Below are positions 13,078 through 22,440 of a stretch of DNA of 64,000 nt, in pieces. The notes below the pieces were generated by a model. That model was not told where the DNA came from, made no database searches, and saw nothing but the letters and a program-made list of their open reading frames with translations. The position numbers were made by a program, and so were the translations under genes. The DNA is from Acanthosepion lycidas. Its lineage: Eukaryota; Mollusca; Cephalopoda; Sepiida; Sepiidae. How positions within the stretch are numbered: position 1 is the stretch's first letter; every line of letters starts with the position of its first letter. The stretch covers positions 24,457,153 to 24,521,152 of the forward strand of contig OZ010578.1 in NCBI GenBank assembly GCA_963932145.1, in the 5' to 3' direction.

Positions 13078-16000
13078 AAAAGTCTTACAAGCCTATGTAA
13101 TCTAGAATTCTTTTATTCATAATTTTTGTCAGCGGGCGAATGCGTTAAGATCTATCTTGCACCAAAAGTTGTGGATACTGGACTCACACGAGAACAAGGA
13201 GCCTTGATCATGTCCATCTACGGTGCAGTTATGGCGCTTAGCCAAATTGTTGTGGGAATTATGGCTGACCTGTTTCACATCCCAACAAGTTACCTTCTGA
13301 TGTCGTCACTGATTGGCATGTCAGCATTTTCTTTAGTCTTTACATTCTGCCAATCCTTCTCCTTGTTCGTCGCATGCGTATGTTTGTTCGCCATTTGCCA
13401 CGGTAAGTAAAGTAAATTAATCAATTTTCTGAAGAAGGAGTTATAACCAGAGTATTCCCGCTTGCTGAATGATTATCTTAAAATCTTTAAAAATACTGTT
13501 GTTTTAGGGCATGTGTGCTTCTTCTCAAACGCATCACATCCGGTGTTTCTGCATTTCTGGAATTTGTTTTTTTTTTGAAAAATGTCTATACTTTTCGTCT
13601 TTATTACATGTGAATAGAGGTAATACTAGAAAATAAGACTGAAACCATGCAATTAGACAATATCAATAAGAGACAGGAGCCATTGAATCGAACAGAAATG
13701 CGGAGTTAACGTTTTAAAATCATTCGGTCACCTAATGCGATGTAGTTAGAAATGTATTTGCCCAACAGGACATTATTAAACATTAAAAAAAATAAAAACT
13801 GAAGAATGTCTGAATGTACAGCGGTTGAAACTTCTTAAGAAGACAACAAAAGAACGCCAGAGAATTATTCCACAAAATATCACATATTCGATATATTATT
13901 TCATGACAATTATAATCAGCATAACTACAATAAGATCAAAATCGTGCTAATAAAATATATCTCCTGTTCTGAAGAAATAAATAATTACACTTTAAATGCT
14001 TCTAAAATATTTAAAGCTTTAAATAAATGTTATATAACAAAAGGTACGTCTAAACGAGCGCTTTATTACAAACATTCTATTTAATATATCACTCTCTCTG
14101 TGTGAGTTTGATATTTGAGTCAAATTCTTTTTATTTTAATTTTTCATCGAATTAAATATTCTAATTATAAAATACTTGTTTCAGAACCGCTTCATTTTTT
14201 ATTTTATTTTCAATGTTTCGGCCCTGTGCTATTTGGCCTTCTTCAGGTTTCTATCGAATTCGGAGATTTCGAACGATAATATTTGAATACTGGGAGCTGT
14301 TTCAATTTAATTTATTCCACATACTGTATTCTTCCTACGTTATTTCTGACCTCGTAACTATCACTTCTTTCGTACGATGATATAACTGCTTTCCCTACTT
14401 AATTGATATGTATTCCTGCCCGCACCGGAAGTAGGGATTAAACTGTAAACTTTCCGGAAACCAGGGTTATACACATTTTCTGTAATTAAAAAAATTAAAA
14501 TTCTTGTATGACAGCAACAACATACATTCGCACGAATTTATACTGAAATTTAAATTTTTATATTCTTTCTACAATGTTCTTTAAAAGGATTACCGAAATT
14601 TCTCTATAAAATCCTATTATGATTTTATTGCATAAATTTCTTATCCAACCCAAAGTTAGCATAATTATTAATAAATTATTAAGAAAAAAAAAAAACAAAA
14701 CAAAAAATGTTAACCATAAGATTTTAGTCAGAACGCTTCGACTGTTGTCCGTGTAAATCTTCTTCAGGTCTTCATCGTATTTAGTAACGTTTTGTATATG
14801 CTTTGTTTTGTAGGTTTTACCTTTCCCCTTCGAATTGTGCTCGTGTCTTCGATTTTGGGCGTGAAAAACCTGACTAAAGGTTATTCTCCTTTATGCCTTT
14901 TGATTGGTTTCTCTTACCTTATCAAGACGATAATTGCAGGTAATTATGTTCGTTTTTTGCATTCTTCCAATTAATGATGTTAACGTTCAGCTAATCGTCA
15001 TAACAGAAGTCGTCAAGTGGCACGTTTCCAAGCGATTTTAAAACCAATTTTTAACTGTGGATAAAATACAACAGAGTTATGGAAACTGAGAAAAAGAGGA
15101 GAAAGGACAATGAAAAGATAAGGATTCAAGGAGAAAGAAAATGATTGATTTTGCATTTAATTTTTGGAACATTGTAGTTGAGAGAAAAGCAAGAAGCTTA
15201 GCAATTTCAACAGTAAAAAGATGAGACCTAGCGGCCAATCTAGTTCTGCGCTTAAATTGATGAAGTTATCGTACAAAATCGAGAGAAAGATCATCAGAAC
15301 AATTATTATGAAAATAAATTGTAGATAAATGAGAGTGGAGTAGATGCCGAGATGCCAGGTCGGCATATTGCTTATTCTTCTTTGGACTTTGTCAAGGAAC
15401 CCTAGATTCATTGCAGAAACACCAGACCAGATATGGCAACAATATTCAATGTAATGACCAATGGTAGGTACATAGGAGAATGACAATTTCATGACAAGCG
15501 TTTCGTTTTAAATGACCGTATCCCCAAATACCGACCTTTCTTTTATTTTGATTTGCGTCTACTTCACAAAATGTGGCCATATTTTTGCAGTGACAATGGA
15601 AGATAATTGTAAAATTTCCAGCACATTCTTCTTTTTTTTTTAAGATATGAGAATAAACAACTTCATAAGATGGTAGATAACCAATATTCTCAGTGTATCT
15701 AAGTCTAACGTTGAGCACCAACAATATCCACTTGGGTATTAAAAAGATTTTAAAATATTTTTGCACCTTCGGCTTACCATATATATTCAGGACTTTACTG
15801 AATTATTTTAATGGAAATGGAGTTAAAAATTTAAAAAACCGAAAACATGATATTTTTTAATTAATAAAATGAAGGAAATATTCATGATTAAAACAAATAT
15901 TGATATTAGTAGCTTTGCTTCACATTGGACGGATTTTCATTTAATACTTTTTTTTTTTCAGGTTATTTGTTCGATGCAACACAGTCTTTCGACGCCATCT

Positions 16001-16089
16001 TTTATTTTATTTCCGGTTCCTTACTCATTTCCTGCATCATTTCAACTGGAATCATCTACATGCAACGAAAGAGGAAATTCTGCGAATAA
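1..16089 (+). CDS. Gene 1: SLC16/MCT-like transporter, 5'-partial, 7 exons
   Basis: Predicted plasma-membrane major-facilitator transporter of the monocarboxylate transporter family, which moves small carboxylates or related solutes. The join 112-258, 5505-5771, 8139-8233, 11112-11268, 13133-13402, 14814-14939, 15962-16089 keeps one open frame, with intron phases 1,1,0,1,1,1 and canonical AG/GT borders throughout. It encodes about 396 residues covering TM2 to TM12. The N-terminus and TM1 lie left of the window; bases 1-2 before GTAAG are probably the end of the upstream exon. Family marks include GPF at TM2, YFKKKRTLAVGITQSGSG before TM5, a ...CRPL end to TM6, a variable cytosolic loop across exons 3-4, and a conserved TM7-TM12 half. 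The TM8 Asp/Arg pair of MCT1 is replaced by Met and Gln. Substrate cannot be inferred. The family call is secure; the subfamily is not. Confidence 0.93.
112..258 (+). CDS. Gene 1 exon (TM2-TM4 region)
   Basis: The acceptor is TTCATTCACAG and the donor CTCAG|GTAAGA. Two bases finish a Gly codon begun upstream (G|GT). Codons from 114 read PFVLLLMMFNASHRQ, then a hydrophobic stretch, ending in a YGILSG turn shared with the next exon. The phase-1 donor joins exon 5505 to give an S-G-G-F-A-G junction. Homologous to the TM2-TM3 part of the N-terminal MFS half. Confidence 0.9.
1172..1712 (+). mobile_element. LINE fragment, 3' end (Jockey/CR1-like RT family)
   Basis: Encodes the C-terminal region typical of this family in the window: KYFCHIWVGDSQ, then LDRVKKRLRVFVGD, then a second frame with SKFQSNSFFPRTSALWTRIP and SFKSRVNPYF. 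5' truncated and frameshifted. It sits inside the second copy of the duplicated intron segment. Confidence 0.75.
1897..1998. mobile_element. mariner-type MITE copy A
   Basis: An almost perfect palindrome with TIRs of the form (TT)AGGTTGGTGCAAAA and AT-rich flanks consistent with TA targets. The arms contain ATGACGTAA and TGTCGTTTTTTGACG. The outer 16 bases of the family match the MADE1/Hsmar1 TIR pattern. No coding capacity. Confidence 0.85.
2071..3404. other. Intron 1 sequence with a decayed LINE 3' end at about 2300-2760 (-)
   Basis: On the - strand around 2680-2640 the reading W-F-Y-R-R-M-L-R-I then stop then W-I-E recalls the C-terminus of endonuclease-reverse transcriptase LINEs also seen at 59.9-60.3 kb and 17.7-18.0 kb. 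The remainder (about 2760-3400) shows no gene or clear repeat apart from a short CT run near 3121. Confidence 0.5.
3405..3860 (-). mobile_element. LINE 3' fragment (Jockey/CR1-like)
   Basis: The 3' end begins at the GGCAGTAAAGCCACTAAG motif shared with the fragment at 31185. Reading - strand, the pieces LTCGTLFRLHSFQLTLICKN and LNLSAVLEWHQDFINLQ match the tail of the family in shifted frames. Confidence 0.65.
4310..5062 (+). mobile_element. LINE fragment with RT palm and C-terminus
   Basis: Starts near the RT active-site region (IYADNTTIYG, with YADN where YADD is usual), then LSADLSSDLALPSQWGKSWL, a thumb segment ELKWTRTYDTSLKM, and MEYCCHMWVGAAQ...SLDRIQKRIRVLVGDELFS. Multiple stops and frameshifts. 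Inactive. Confidence 0.75.
5063..5504. other. End of gene 1 intron 1, no feature recognised
   Basis: AT-rich sequence. Short open frames here have no recognisable motif. It ends with the polypyrimidine tract and acceptor of exon 5505. Confidence 0.5.
5505..5771 (+). CDS. Gene 1 exon (TM4-TM6)
   Basis: Acceptor TTCTTTCAG, donor AAAAG|GTAAGT, 267 bp, phase 1 in and out. It carries the most diagnostic MCT stretch: a glycine-rich TM4, then SYFKKKRTLAVGITQSGSG (the TM4-TM5 loop basic cluster and the SGSG turn), a conserved YGMRGTF before TM6, and an ALCRPL end to TM6. The next residues begin the long cytosolic loop. Confidence 0.94.
5967..6032. repeat. (CA)n-(TA)n microsatellite
   Basis: About ten CA units, a GTGCACAC interruption, then about fifteen TA units. 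Confidence 0.95.
6062..6381 (-). mobile_element. LINE reverse transcriptase fragment
   Basis: The - strand reads DGRLFNLARLKSKK, then the RT palm segment MLFADDAAVATHTQEKLQPL and MNRFSEACGDSGRLSV before a stop. FADDAAV is a classic non-LTR RT active site. The copy is GC-richer than the surrounding intron, suggesting a comparatively recent insertion, but it is truncated at both ends. Confidence 0.85.
6476..6535. repeat. (ATCT)n microsatellite
   Basis: Fifteen uninterrupted tetranucleotide units. Confidence 0.97.
6540..8138. other. Gene 1 intron 2 remainder with dispersed and degenerate repeats
   Basis: About 7150-7380 resembles 10420-10650 (shared CCCACAGAGC...ATCTGT/TA and GCATAATCTGG). About 7530-7960 holds a degenerate tandem repeat built on GTCAAGCAG...AATGAAGCGTTTAAATGAAC, with units of roughly 70-80 bases. 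No gene recognised. Confidence 0.6.
8139..8233 (+). CDS. Gene 1 exon (TM6-TM7 cytosolic loop, part 1)
   Basis: Acceptor CATTTCAG at 8138, donor AAC|GTAAAT. An earlier TATAG acceptor at 8121 would put a stop in frame and is rejected. The exon encodes a charged, hydrophilic segment (LKPESGFDQDEKTIEYKDQ) typical of the poorly conserved MCT central loop. It ends in phase 0, matching the next exon. Loop exons are weakly conserved, so support comes mainly from frame and splice sites. Confidence 0.75.
8234..8540. other. Gene 1 intron 3 start, nothing recognised
   Basis: AT-rich intron between the donor at 8234 and the LINE that begins near 8541. No motif found. Confidence 0.5.
8541..10335 (-). mobile_element. 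LINE (Jockey/CR1-like) with most of the RT domain
   Basis: The longest copy of the window's main LINE family, inserted antisense in gene 1 intron 3. On the - strand it reads: fingers (SHKASGWDGIPAIALKKCAP), NYRPISLLPLFGKVFDALIN, LLKQYGFRFARSTADVLTA, RT motif A (VAQDIFKAFDRVWHAGLL), a frameshift, NAGVPQGALR, then YGDD at 9448-9437. The thumb follows, then MEYCCLIRSGSPAIRLEVLD and the C-terminal SNSFFSHTSRLRNSLPLTCF. The usual A of YADD is G here. No endonuclease domain is seen, so the copy is 5'-truncated. Several frameshifts make it inactive. Confidence 0.88.
10336..11111. other. Gene 1 intron 3 end; dispersed repeat at about 10420-10650
   Basis: The segment 10420-10650 is the partner of 7150-7380 in the same orientation. 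The rest is AT-rich with no recognised feature. Confidence 0.5.
11112..11268 (+). CDS. Gene 1 exon (loop part 2 to TM7)
   Basis: Acceptor TTGTTTTTCAG, donor GGACTG|GTAAGT, phase 0 in and phase 1 out. It ends with FDTDVLKNPSIQLLLTVYLF, the usual MCT pattern of a hydrophobic helix TM7 after 'LKNP'. The paralogue on the other strand has FDPGVMKNSGMQLLLSVYFL at the same place, which supports the exon. Confidence 0.88.
11269..12442. other. Gene 1 intron 4, AT-rich, short tandem repeat at 11393-11440
   Basis: TAATATAACATATCG is repeated about three to four times at 11393-11440. A related stretch (TATTTGATTAATGTAAAAATCGACTCCAATCGATG) occurs near 11325-11360 and 11750-11790, so part of this intron is an old tandem duplication of about 430 bases. 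Confidence 0.6.
12443..12498. repeat. (TA)n microsatellite
   Basis: Uninterrupted TA run directly beside the hairpin at 12500-12552. Confidence 0.95.
12500..12552. repeat. Perfect 21-bp hairpin in gene 1 intron 4
   Basis: Left arm 12500-12520 (TATTACACAACAAAATCCAG then A) is the exact reverse complement of 12532-12552, with an 11-base loop. Function unknown. Confidence 0.85.
13020..13074. repeat. (TA)n microsatellite
   Basis: Ends 58 bases before the exon at 13133, so it falls close to where the branch point must lie. Confidence 0.95.
13133..13402 (+). CDS. Gene 1 exon (TM7-TM9)
   Basis: Acceptor TTTTTGTCAG, donor CCACG|GTAAGT, 270 bp, exactly the length of the gene 2 counterpart. It encodes the start of the C-terminal MFS half: GLTREQGALIMSIYGAVMA, then SQIVVGIMADLF and two hydrophobic helices. 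Human MCT1 has an Asp and an Arg in TM8; here the matching codons are Met (13231-13233) and Gln (13243-13245). Confidence 0.94.
13403..14813. other. Gene 1 intron 5 with two decayed SINE-tail modules
   Basis: On the - strand, 14248-14214 reads CTGAAGAAGGCC...GGGCCGAAACAT, and about 14768-14727 reads CTGAAGAAG...GTCGAAGCG. Both follow the CTGAAGA-stem-GAAA layout of the SINE-like repeats at 26.1 and 47.3 kb. The rest is AT-rich with no recognised gene. Confidence 0.55.
14814..14939 (+). CDS. Gene 1 exon (TM10-TM11)
   Basis: Acceptor GTTTTGTAG, donor TTGCAG|GTAATT, 126 bp, phase 1 in and out. It encodes FPLRIVLVSSILGVKNLTKG followed by a hydrophobic helix ending in ...IAG. It matches the MCT region where a helix follows the G-W/F-x-x-P motif. 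Confidence 0.9.
15157..15500 (-). mobile_element. LINE 3' fragment (Jockey/CR1-like)
   Basis: The - strand reads LSFSYVPTIGHYIEYCCHIW then SGVSAMNLGFLDKVQRRISN, then frameshifts into NLSAELDWPLG. This is the same C-terminal module as the copies at 1.2, 4.7 and 9.0 kb. It lies in gene 1 intron 6. Confidence 0.75.
15962..16089 (+). CDS. Gene 1 terminal coding exon (TM12, stop TAA)
   Basis: A poly-T tract and TTTTTTCAG precede the exon. It encodes YLFDATQSFDAIFYFISGSL, the last helix, a basic tail (MQRKRKFCE) and TAA at 16087-16089. YLFD-x-T-x-S-(Y/F)-x-x-x-F-Y is a standard MCT C-terminal signature. An ATTAAA near 16212 could serve polyadenylation, but this is not established. Confidence 0.93.
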
Positions 16090-16379
16090 CCACAGGAGAA
16101 TAATTTATAAAGAAAAAGGCACTTTCACAATTTCCATTGATTTATATGATGAAGTGTCGTTCACATATTCAAGATCAGAGAATTCACTTAATTCATCCTA
16201 TTTACATTTACATTAAATGTCCGATTCATTTTTTTATACGATATTTGCTATTTTTCACCTTGCATATTTTGATCCAACAGATTAAGCTCACTTCGTATGA
16301 TTTGCTTGATTAGAAAGTCGCGACCAAATCTTACAACAACAAAAAGATTAATAATCCAAATGAAAAAAAAATCATATTT

Positions 16380-16910
16380 AGTTTAACCATATATCTTGTC
16401 GTGAACAGAGAAAGTGTACAGAAATATTTGGAACTTATTTGAATATTGATAAAACTGATTCATCTAATCAGATTGCATTTTTCATTATTTCTATTATCCC
16501 AGTCGTACGTTGATAAAGAAATCAATAATCCAATCAATTGGCTGGATCTTGAATCTACTTCACAAGAGGAATTTTGAAATTCGCCTCAAGCATCATGGAT
16601 ATGGCAAAATATTTGGCTCTTGTCGTGAACAGAGAAAGTTTATAGTAATATTCGGAACTTATTTTATTGGTTGTTTATTCATGGCTTGCAATAATCTACA
16701 TGCATCGGAAAACAAATTCTATGAATAAGCAGAAAAGAATAAATTTTAAAGAAAAAAGTTTTAAAGTGAAAATGTCGCTTCATGATAAAGTATCAGTCAA
16801 ATATTGAAGACAATTGAATATTGGATTCTTTTCTCAGTGAAAGTCTACAGAAATATTAAGAACTCATTTAACTTCTTTCTTAGTCGTGGCTTGCATCATT
16901 TCAAGTCAGT
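16380..16910 (+). pseudogene. Decayed duplicates of the gene 1/2 terminal exon
   Basis: 16660-16728 reads YFIGCLFMACNNLHASENKF-Y-E and stop, a worn copy of the gene 1 and 2 terminal exon (helix plus KFYE or KFCE tail). The flanking GTCGTGAACAGAGAAAGT...AATATT(T/C)GGAACTTATTT recurs near 16396, 16620 and, weaker, 16830, about 210-225 bases apart. Another scrap (GTGGCTTGCATCATTTCAAG) lies at 16887. Confidence 0.7.
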
Positions 16911-16919
16911 CAAGTGTCA

Positions 16920-17545
16920 GTAAAATATTGAACGTTTATTTAATTACACGTCTTAATATCACAGGCAAAATTTCGTTCTTTATTGAATCAGGAAACGTTT
17001 GCTATTTGAGCTGCATTTGCAATGAACAACTTGATCGACGTATTTCTTTTTTACTCAAAGATTATATCTACTTTAGCTCGGTTAGGTCCAAAGGCACACG
17101 GTGATTCAGGATGGAGAGTGTCAATAAGTGATTCATTCACATCTAGGTTCATGTTGAATTGTCATTTATATATTGATCGTTTATTTAAATACACGTTTTA
17201 ATCTCATAGTCAAGATTTCATTCTTTATAGAATCAGGAAACGTTTGCTATTTGAACTGCATTTGCGTGAATAACTTGTTCGACTTATTTCTCTTCTATGC
17301 AAAGATTATGTCTACTTTAGCTAGGTTAGGTCTAAAGGCACACGGTGATTCACGATGGACAGTGTCAATAAGTGATTCATTCACCTCTAGTTTCATGTTG
17401 AAATGTCATTTATATATTGATCGTTTATTTAATTACACGTTTTAATCTCATAGTCAAGATTTCATTCTTTATAGAATCAAGAAACGTTTGCTATCTGAGC
17501 TGCATTTGCGTGACAAACTTGTTCGACTTATTTCTCTTCTATATT
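16920..17545. repeat. Three-copy tandem repeat, about 245-bp period
   Basis: CAGGAAACGTTTGCTAT(T/C)TGA(G/A)CTGCATTTGC recurs at about 16989, 17234 and 17478, with long shared flanks (GATCGTTTATTTAATTACACG; GGCACACGGTGATTCA; GTGTCAATAAGTGATTCATT). It continues the duplicated array behind gene 1. Confidence 0.88.
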
Positions 17546-17679
17546 GATATTGATTTAGGATGTTAGCAGATGTTCAGTCAAATGTGCATTTAACACGAGT
17601 GGTACATTGTAAAGTAGCTCTTAGTAAATACTTTCGTTTTGTTATATTTCCTAATCCCTGTTCTTTCAACCATGTACAC

Positions 17680-18000
17680 CTGCCCGCTAGGAAGATTATG
17701 TGCTACCTTCAAGATACCTTCTGTGAGTTAAAAAAATTCCAAGACCTCTTCCTTCATTAGATGTCCTAGAGATTTCAACTGTTTCCGATGTTAAGTATAA
17801 GTGTCCTTTGTGTTTCGCTTTTCTGTAAAACATTGGCGCTACTGATATAATCAGTTCATGGCATTCTTAATAGGCTTCTGTAGAACCATATTTCTGCTGC
17901 CCTAAATCTCTTCTTCATCTTGGAAAAGATTGTTCAACATTCACTGCCATATAGGAGGACTGATATTACACAAGAGTTTAGTACTTTCTTTCTAACGAAC
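17680..18000 (-). mobile_element. Decayed LINE 3' fragment
   Basis: The - strand around 17880-17840 reads W-F-Y-R-S-L-L-R-M-P then stop, in the W-F-Y-R-R-M-L pattern of endonuclease-RT LINEs, and resembles 2300-2760 and 59865-60290 base by base in places (TTCTGTAGAACCATATTTCT). Confidence 0.55.
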
Positions 18001-18080
18001 TGGTTCTGTTTTTAATACTTAGCATGATGAGAAAAATAAAGCGCGTATAGAGAAAGAAATTAGTTAATGTTTATAATTAA

Positions 18081-18104
18081 TCTATCTATCTATCTATCTA
18101 TCTA

Positions 18105-18172
<68 letters not shown>
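18081..18172. repeat. (ATCT)n-(AT)n-(GT)n compound microsatellite
   Basis: Three consecutive simple arrays without gaps. Confidence 0.95.
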
Positions 18173-18175
<3 letters not shown>

Positions 18176-20159
18176 TTACCTTCAAAGATTTGGTAAAAGC
18201 TGATCATACGTGATGAATGAATGCTCCAAACATTATTATTATATTTTACTATTTAAAGGAATGATCAAATGGTTTTTTGATTATTAAATTATATTTTAAT
18301 CCTTTTTCGAACGTTCAAAATGTTGTGTTTTTTCTTGAGTCAGTAGCTGACCATAAATTAGTATAGGAAACTTGAGTATCTTTATAAAAACACATTGATT
18401 TGGAAAAATGTTGCAAAAATCAAATAATTGTTAGATTTTAATGAAACTTTCATGACTTATTCACAAATGAATGAAATTATTTCAGAAGTCTTTCGTTTTT
18501 AGAAAATTTTGGTAAAAATATATTTTACATCTGTTGCCTCCCTCCTCACATTTAATTTTATGAAATTTCGAGAATTTCAATTTTTGTACGACTTACTGTT
18601 TAATGGAGTTAAAATCTGAAGTTATTGCAGAATTTAAACTTGTTTTTGTAAGACAAGACCCTATTTACAAAGAGTTTGCTCTGAATTGTAAAATAAAAAA
18701 TTCACTGAAACTAATTGTTTTATGTATAAGATATATTATAGAAACTATTGTCCTAAGAAACATATTTTCAATGAATTTTTACATGAAATTTTAAGTAAAA
18801 TAGTTTATATATTTCGAAATTTTTAAAAATTCTGTATTAATGTGTACCGGTTAGATGCTGTTCTTATTAAGTAGAAAATTATATTTACTAATAACTAGTA
18901 AAGCTTATTAAAATTCAATGACTTCCAGCCCTAAGGAATTTTGAATATTTTTTGTGCGGGTATAAGTGTATCGATTTTTGTAAATACCAACATTATCAGA
19001 AAATAAGAGTGGTAACTATATTAAATTTTAAAATTCTATAAAACATTAGATTACCTGGAATATTTCCCTAAATTTCTAAGATTACTGGGTAGTTAAAAAT
19101 TATATACAAAGGGCGCTCACGTTATATTAGTCAAGTAATTTTATAGATATGTTCCCCGTAGAAAAATTTATTCCAAATATGAGGCTATCAAGAGAACTGT
19201 CAACACCGCATAAAAACATCCAGCACCGTGTTAAAAAATACTTTTTCTGTGACATTTTAAACTAAATGTAAGCAATATTTGTTTCAAATCAATTTAATTC
19301 AACTTTACATCAGCCAATCTGCCTCCAATAAAGTTTCAGAAAAGTATAACTTACTTTTGAAAGATTTTTAATAAAGAGAATTACGTTGTATTGAGAGAAT
19401 ATGGCTAAAATCAGTCATTTTTAGCAATTAAAAAAAAATCTTATTCCAATCAATTTAAATTTGTTTTAAAAACAGTAAAATATTTTGCGTACTGGAAATA
19501 TTAAATTTTCTCTATTAGCTTGAAATTCAAACTAAAATAAAAACTTGAAGTAAGATTTTTCATTTTTAAAAATTCCTTTTAAAATTTATGAATCGCGTTT
19601 CTATGTAGCCTGTAGTCAGACTTTCAAGTTTTCCTCTTACTCAATTTATGGATTTCCCTAATCTGTTTCCTGATAATTTCTGATCAAAATGAATCTTTAC
19701 TTGATTTGTTTCTTGCCTCCTCTCCTAGCTCTTGTTGAGCAACACATTTCTGTTCTCTTGGCAATTCGGATCACGCAGTTTTTGTAACCATTTCTTTTGT
19801 ATCGTCTATGAGGAAGGGACCTCCTATTCACTTCCTCCTGGTTTTCTAGCGTGATACTGCTGATTACAACAGAAGCCAGTTTCTGGCTGCTCTTAACAAC
19901 AGTAAACTCGTCATCAAAGAGACGAAGTCTTTGTTTGTGGATAGACTGAAACATCCTATAGCTTCGAAGTTTGCTGATCTATAATAATGTCTTAGATAAG
20001 AATAAGTCTTCTAATCAACCTCTCTTCACTTAATTTGATGAGTTATTTTGTAAACAGCATTAACTCGTACGTTTGCATCGAATACTACTCTTGACTAGTT
20101 TCACATAAGCAATATGTTTTTTGCTTCCCTGGGCCAACTGTTGATATGTTTATTGCTGA
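18173..20159. other. AT-rich intergenic DNA, no gene recognised
   Basis: 18.2-19.6 kb is very AT-rich with long A and T runs and no recognisable coding or repeat structure. An 85-codon open frame on the - strand (19954-19697), rich in Lys and Arg near its end, has no motif I recognise and no splice or promoter support. Confidence 0.5.
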
Positions 20160-21150
20160 AAGTATTAGATGAAAATGGTAAAGCTTGGGCTGTTGCTTTG
20201 GATATATTGAAAGAATTTCACTGGGTTTTACATGGGGGTCTTCGTCACAAGTTGAAATTGTGAATCTACGTTTTTTTTTAATTTACAGCAACGACATTCC
20301 TGATGACATCATTCTCAACTCGGTATCTATGCTGTTGACACAACCATTTATTCTTGTCTTAATAGTAAGCCTGAGCGGCTCTATAAAGTAAAATTGGCAG
20401 CTGATCTAAATAAATGATATACATTCTGTTGTTAAGTAGTACAAGAAATGGCTTGTTAATTTTAACGCTTCCAAAACAAAACTGTTCTCTATTAAACGTC
20501 TGAGAGAAGCCTTTTTGCCTTCCATCAGAATGGCCGGTGCTAGACTTCAGGCGAGTGTCTCGTTGTGTCTTATCTAGCCAAATTTTTCCTCTGACATGAA
20601 GGGAAAATATTTTATCGAATAGATTTTTCATCGGCCTGCTGCTATGAAAGTTGTTTCACTGTGTCGTGCACGGCAATTTTTCGCCTAGATCCTTAGATGT
20701 TTAACATCTACGTCATACTTAGAATATTGCCACCACAAATGGTTTGGTACTCCTACTATATATTTACAAATTCTTGGTAAATTCTTTATCTGACGTCTTG
20801 ATTTCAGTCACTTTCCCACAGCCGTAATATGACTTTTCTATAAGTAGTTTCATGATAAACGTTCTTATGAAATTCCCTATATGGTACCTAGACGTTATGA
20901 ATTTAAGCACCGTACTAGATTGGCGGTAAGGTCTCATCATTAAACGCGAAATGGTTAGATGTAACCGTAAGTTTCTTTTCTCACACTTCTCGCGTGTGTC
21001 ATTCTATTCTGACCTCTTTCTTACCAATCTTCAAAACTGCAATATCATTATATTTTGTCTTCTTAAATTTTGTGCTTTCATTGTTTGTTCTCTCTCATTA
21101 AATGTTTTTCTCATATTCATTCACACTCAGCAACCCTCTTCATTTTAGTG
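20160..21150 (+). mobile_element. LINE (Jockey/CR1-like), RT to C-terminus, decayed
   Basis: Pieces in order: KAWAVALDILKEFHWVLHGG (RT motif A region), NDIPDDIILNSVSM, a decayed YADDTTI region with SGSIK and LAADLNK after it in another frame, thumb remnants, ILPPQMVW, then CNRKFLFSHFSRVSFYSDLF. Many stops. Confidence 0.75.
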
Positions 21151-21554
21151 ACTCTCTTGCCTTGCCTGTGGTGCATTGTCGGTAGTCTATTGCATTGTGA
21201 GTAGTCTATTCTAACGGTTATTTTGGCGGGAGTAGTTTGTTAATTTGATTATTATTTACTTTATTTGGATTAATTTATTTTACTTGTTTTTGCTTATTTA
21301 TTTTTATTTATCTTTTTCACTTTTCGATTTTTAAATAACGTAGTAAAAATTTGCCTTTGTGTCTGCGTTTTGAGGTAAGTTCTCGAAATAGTCGAGAAAA
21401 AACACAACACTTGTGGCCTGATGATTGCGTTTAGCATGAAACTGTCATTTCTGAGCGTTGACTTCAATGTTCACTTTTATATTTACATACGCTTTGCCTG
21501 TGACATTGAGCATTTTATCCCATAAATATAGCATACCTTAAAATATTATTTCTT

Positions 21555-21555
<1 letters not shown>

Positions 21556-21615
<60 letters not shown>

Positions 21616-21616
21616 C
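21556..21616. repeat. (CA)n-(TA)n-(TG)n symmetrical microsatellite
   Basis: CA and TG flanks around a TA core make the array self-complementary as a whole. Confidence 0.95.
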
Positions 21617-21836
21617 TGCTACCACTGGCAACGTCCGTCAAAGAGGAAGAAAATGGCTGCCCAGAATAGTGACAGTATGAACCTCGGGACGTCTGAATAT
21701 GAAGAAATAAGATATCTGTTATCTCGCCCATGAAATATTTTGAGAAGGAGCAGTTGGACCTGGTTGCCGCGTGAGAATTTCTTATTTGAGCCTATTCGTT
21801 GCAGATGCACAAACAATAAGAAAATCCATCAACACA

Positions 21837-21894
<58 letters not shown>

Positions 21895-21895
21895 G
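21837..21895. repeat. (CA)n-(TA)n microsatellite
   Basis: CA run of about 14 units followed by about 14 TA units. Confidence 0.95.
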
Positions 21896-22029
21896 GTTAA
21901 AATACTCTCATTTTACCTTTATTAAAATCAGTATATACATGTATTTCTTTCATTTTTGCAAATATTAAATAATTACATTAATAATTGATGACTCATTTTT
22001 TTCTTACCTTTGCTTCACCTGAACAAGTT

Positions 22030-22440
22030 GGAAAATTTGCACCTAATAATTATTCGTGATATAACCCTCCAAAGTCCACAATTAATTTACCAAAAACCTT
22101 TACAATAATCCTGAATTTTTCCGTGGTGCGACAACAGATTCCATTTAGACATTAGACCGACTTTTGGAGTGATTAACAGTGGGTTTTTACTCTCAGAAGC
22201 AGTTATGCTCTACATTGTTGTAAACAATCCATTTTTCATTGTTTGTAATCATTCTTTTTAATACTGTGTCATTTTGTGGCGTTTGAGCAAAGAATCGCAA
22301 ATCGAAATATAGTCTATTAAATATTTGTTGTATGGATTTCCGTATCCAAGTCTTTTCGAATGCCTTACAACGGTGATATATGTGAAGTAACTCTACAATG
22401 ACACATTTTGTGGGATTATTTTTAACGATCATTTTGATTT
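22030..22440 (-). mobile_element. mariner transposase remnant
   Basis: The - strand reads FEKTWIRKSIQQIFNRLYFD, then LRFFAQTPQNDTVLKRMITN, then NEKWIVYNNVEHN. The pattern L-R-x-x-x-(T/N)-x-(D/N)-E-K-W-I-x-Y-x-N-V is the second catalytic-Asp block of mariner transposases; here the catalytic Asp of the D-E-K-W motif reads Asn. Downstream pieces continue in other frames after stops. Clearly dead. It may be a relative of the source of the MITEs in this window, which is inference. Confidence 0.75.

Noticed and set aside
19697..19954. 85-codon basic open frame on the - strand
   Set aside because: No recognisable domain, no splice or promoter evidence; kept only as a note.
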